Positions 61,758-64,000 of a stretch of 64,000 nt of DNA are shown here, in pieces; position 1 is the stretch's first letter; each line of letters starts with the position of its first letter. The stretch is from contig JBJLGD010000003.1 of assembly GCA_045565015.1 (NCBI GenBank), positions 1 through 64,000 of the forward strand. The letters run 5' to 3'. This DNA is from GCA-2697345 sp045565015. GTDB taxonomy: Bacteria > Pseudomonadota > Alphaproteobacteria > Rhodobacterales > Rhodobacteraceae. The notes under the pieces are model-generated. The model was not told the DNA's origin. It made no database searches and was given only the letters and a program-made list of their open reading frames with translations. The position numbers and the translations under genes are program-made.

Positions 61758-64000
61758 ATGGCTTTTAACCCTACTGAATATTTACCTTATGATTTTGCTA
61801 ACCTTCGGCATATCGGACCTTCTAAGACTGAAATAGATGAAATGTGTAAAATCATAGGAGTTAAAAACCTAAATGAACTAATAAACCAAACAGTTCCTAA
61901 AAATATACGCCAAAAGGAACCTTTAGATTTTGGAAAAGCAAAATCTGAACGTGAACTTCTTCGATATATGAAAGAAGTTGCATCAAAAAATAAAGTTATG
62001 ACAACAATGATTGGCCAAGGGTATCACGATACGACAACTCCTCCCGCCATTCAAAGAAATATACTCGAAAATCCGGCCTGGTACACTGCTTATACTCCGT
62101 ACCAACCAGAAATAAGCCAAGGTAGATTAGAAGCTCTTTTAAATTACCAAACTATGGTCTGTGATCTCACCGGGTTAGAAGTCGCTAATGCTTCCTTACT
62201 AGATGAAGCCACTGCAGCAGCTGAGGCTATGACGATGGCAGAAAGAGTATCTAAATCTAAGCAAAAAAGTTTTTTTATTGATGAGAATTGCCATCCACAA
62301 AACATAGCCGTTATGGAAACAAGGGCAGAACCTCTCGGGATTAAAATAGTTATTGGGGATCCCGACTCCTTAAACGCTGAAGATTATTTTGCTGCAATCT
62401 TCCAATATCCTGGAACATTTGGTCACTTAACAGATTATACACAAAAGATCTCGGAGCTGCATGACGCAAAAGCCCTCGCCATAGTAATAGCAGATCCTCT
62501 GGCTTTGACTTTACTTAAGGCTCCAGGCGAAATGGGTGCAGATATCGCTGTTGGGTCAACTCAAAGATTTGGAGTCCCTATGGGTTTTGGTGGACCCTCT
62601 GCCGCCTACATGTCATGCAAAGACTCCTTTAAAAGGTCGATGCCCGGAAGAATAGTAGGGGTTTCAATAGATTCAAGAGGACACAAAGCATATAGATTAT
62701 CCTTACAAACGAGAGAGCAGCATATACGACGCGAAAAAGCTACGTCCAACGTTTGTACCGCACAAGCATTATTAGCTGTAATGGCTTCTTTATACGCTGT
62801 GTTCCATGGTCCTGATGGTCTAAAGGCTATTGCACAGAGAATTCATAGGAAAACAGACCGCTTAGCTCAGGGTCTTAAGAAAGGTGGGTTTGACGTCCTT
62901 TCCGACTCATTCTTCGATACTATAATGATCGATGTTGGAACAAAGCAGGAGTCCATTTTAAAGATAGCATTAAATAAAGGTATAAATTTACGAAAAATAG
63001 GCTCTAATAGATTGGGCCTAACAGTGGACGAAACGACCAGATCTGAGACAATAGAAGATGTTTGGACAGCCTTTGGATTAGAGTATAGTTGGTCTGACTT
63101 TTCATCCAAATATGACCGACTCCCAGAAAAGTTAATACGAACTTCGAATATTCTCGAACATCCAATTTTTCATATGAACCGTTCTGAGACGGAAATGATG
63201 CGTTATATGCGAAAGCTTTCCGATCGCGATCTCGCTTTAGATAGGGCAATGATACCTTTAGGATCTTGTACAATGAAATTAAACTCTGCAGCTGAGATGA
63301 TGCCAGTCAGTTGGCCGGAGTTCTCTAGAATGCATCCTTTTGCGCCGTCTGATCAAACTGAAGGCTATAAAGAGCTATTAAAAGACCTTTCTGAAAAACT
63401 TTGCATGATAACCGGTTACGACGCTATGTCACTGCAGCCTAATTCTGGTGCACAAGGCGAATATGCTGGGCTACTAACTATCGCTGCATACCACAAGGCT
63501 AACGGTGACAGCCATAGAAATATTTGTTTAATTCCCGTTAGTGCACATGGAACCAACCCGGCCAGTGCGCAAATGGTTGGTATGTCTGTTGTGGTAGTTA
63601 ATTCTGCTGAAAATGGTGATATTGATATAGAAGATTTTAAACAAAAAGCAGCACAGGCGGGAGAAAATCTTGCCGCCTGCATGATCACCTACCCATCAAC
63701 ACACGGTGTTTTTGAAGAAACAGTAAAAGAGGTCTGCGATATAACACATAATTTTGGTGGGCAAGTTTACCTAGATGGCGCTAATCTAAACGCTATGGTG
63801 GGTATAGCAAAACCAGGAGAAATTGGATCTGATGTCAGTCACTTAAATCTCCATAAAACCTTTTGTATTCCTCATGGAGGTGGCGGTCCTGGAATGGGCC
63901 CCATCGGGGTAAAATCGCACCTTGAACCTTTCCTGCCTAGTCACCCTATTGAGGGTGGCCTAACAGGCCCGGTAAGCTCAACCCCATATGGATCAGCCTC
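61758..64000 (+). CDS. gcvP: Glycine cleavage system P protein, 3'-truncated
   Basis: The frame opens at ATG 61758 (MAFNPTEYLPYDFANLRHIGPS) with GAGG upstream and stays open to the last base, 747 complete codons. It is the fused single-chain GcvP: the N-half has MIGQGYHDTTTPPAIQRNILENPAWYTAYTPYQPE (several blocks) and the C-half the PLP lysine Lys700 in HLNLHKTFCIPHGGGGPGMGPIG (two blocks). It decarboxylates glycine with PLP and loads the aminomethyl group on GcvH. The remaining ~200 residues lie outside the window. Confidence 0.96.
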   Translation, partial: MAFNPTEYLPYDFANLRHIGPSKTEIDEMCKIIGVKNLNELINQTVPKNIRQKEPLDFGKAKSERELLRYMKEVASKNKVMTTMIGQGYHDTTTPPAIQRNILENPAWYTAYTPYQPEISQGRLEALLNYQTMVCDLTGLEVANASLLDEATAAAEAMTMAERVSKSKQKSFFIDENCHPQNIAVMETRAEPLGIKIVIGDPDSLNAEDYFAAIFQYPGTFGHLTDYTQKISELHDAKALAIVIADPLALTLLKAPGEMGADIAVGSTQRFGVPMGFGGPSAAYMSCKDSFKRSMPGRIVGVSIDSRGHKAYRLSLQTREQHIRREKATSNVCTAQALLAVMASLYAVFHGPDGLKAIAQRIHRKTDRLAQGLKKGGFDVLSDSFFDTIMIDVGTKQESILKIALNKGINLRKIGSNRLGLTVDETTRSETIEDVWTAFGLEYSWSDFSSKYDRLPEKLIRTSNILEHPIFHMNRSETEMMRYMRKLSDRDLALDRAMIPLGSCTMKLNSAAEMMPVSWPEFSRMHPFAPSDQTEGYKELLKDLSEKLCMITGYDAMSLQPNSGAQGEYAGLLTIAAYHKANGDSHRNICLIPVSAHGTNPASAQMVGMSVVVVNSAENGDIDIEDFKQKAAQAGENLAACMITYPSTHGVFEETVKEVCDITHNFGGQVYLDGANLNAMVGIAKPGEIGSDVSHLNLHKTFCIPHGGGGPGMGPIGVKSHLEPFLPSHPIEGGLTGPVSSTPYGSA

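Overview
This window looks like a chromosomal stretch of a low-GC, probably marine, alphaproteobacterium. It is AT-rich, densely coded and operon-organised. Family-level content (CobN/CobW/CobO with CbtAB, a slt-dapA-smpB run, DgcA/DgcN, glnE, IclR, a LIV-type ABC operon, a BKACE enzyme) fits Alphaproteobacteria. No taxonomic marker gene is present, so this placement is inference. I see no tRNA, rRNA, IS element, phage or CRISPR array.

Layout. 1-4344: the end of an MltB-type lytic transglycosylase and a convergent smc. 4345-11666: a cobalamin module. A B12 riboswitch precedes cbtB, cbtA, a cobW-like GTPase with a His-rich loop, a GNAT gene and cobN, followed by cobO behind its own possible promoter. 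11669-15961: a ThDP enzyme broken by a one-base frameshift in a homopolymer, then a split MnmC-like pair (FAD oxidoreductase and MnmD, divergent) and a DMT permease. 15951-25109: slt, dapA, smpB, a sulfurtransferase/aminotransferase pair, a YhhQ transporter, a structured leader with an 18-codon ORF, arfB, and a class III aminotransferase/APH-kinase pair. 25115-29773: pncA-pncB (NAD salvage), trhO, and an SDR/BKACE pair behind a 26-bp palindrome. 29983-42544: TPR-sulfotransferase, htpG, an iclR-aldo/keto reductase-VOC operon, glnE, a PPOX-fold protein, a PiT transporter and a class C beta-lactamase-like hydrolase. 42588-49412 (minus strand): fbp, fba, rpe, a thioredoxin-fold protein, gph, a lipoprotein subtilase with a beta-barrel-like C-terminus, and a small probable lipoprotein that lacks a normal start codon. 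49599-59887: dgcA-dgcN, a DadA/OrdL-type oxidase at the end of a livKHMGF-type operon, and a class III aminotransferase. 59888-64000: a promoter, a tandem glycine riboswitch and gcvT-gcvH-gcvP, with gcvP running off the end.

How it works together. The right-hand 14 kb is an amino-acid catabolism block: uptake (LIV), oxidation or transamination, N-acetyl-D-glutamate racemisation and glycine cleavage. The cobalamin block is set up to respond to B12 status and covers cobalt import, cobalt insertion and corrinoid adenosylation. The most unusual element is the leader before arfB (22291-22481). There one segment can pair with the Shine-Dalgarno of a tiny ORF, with a repeat just after that ORF's stop codon, or with a second copy of the repeat to make a terminator. 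This looks like a translation-sensitive attenuator of a ribosome-rescue gene.
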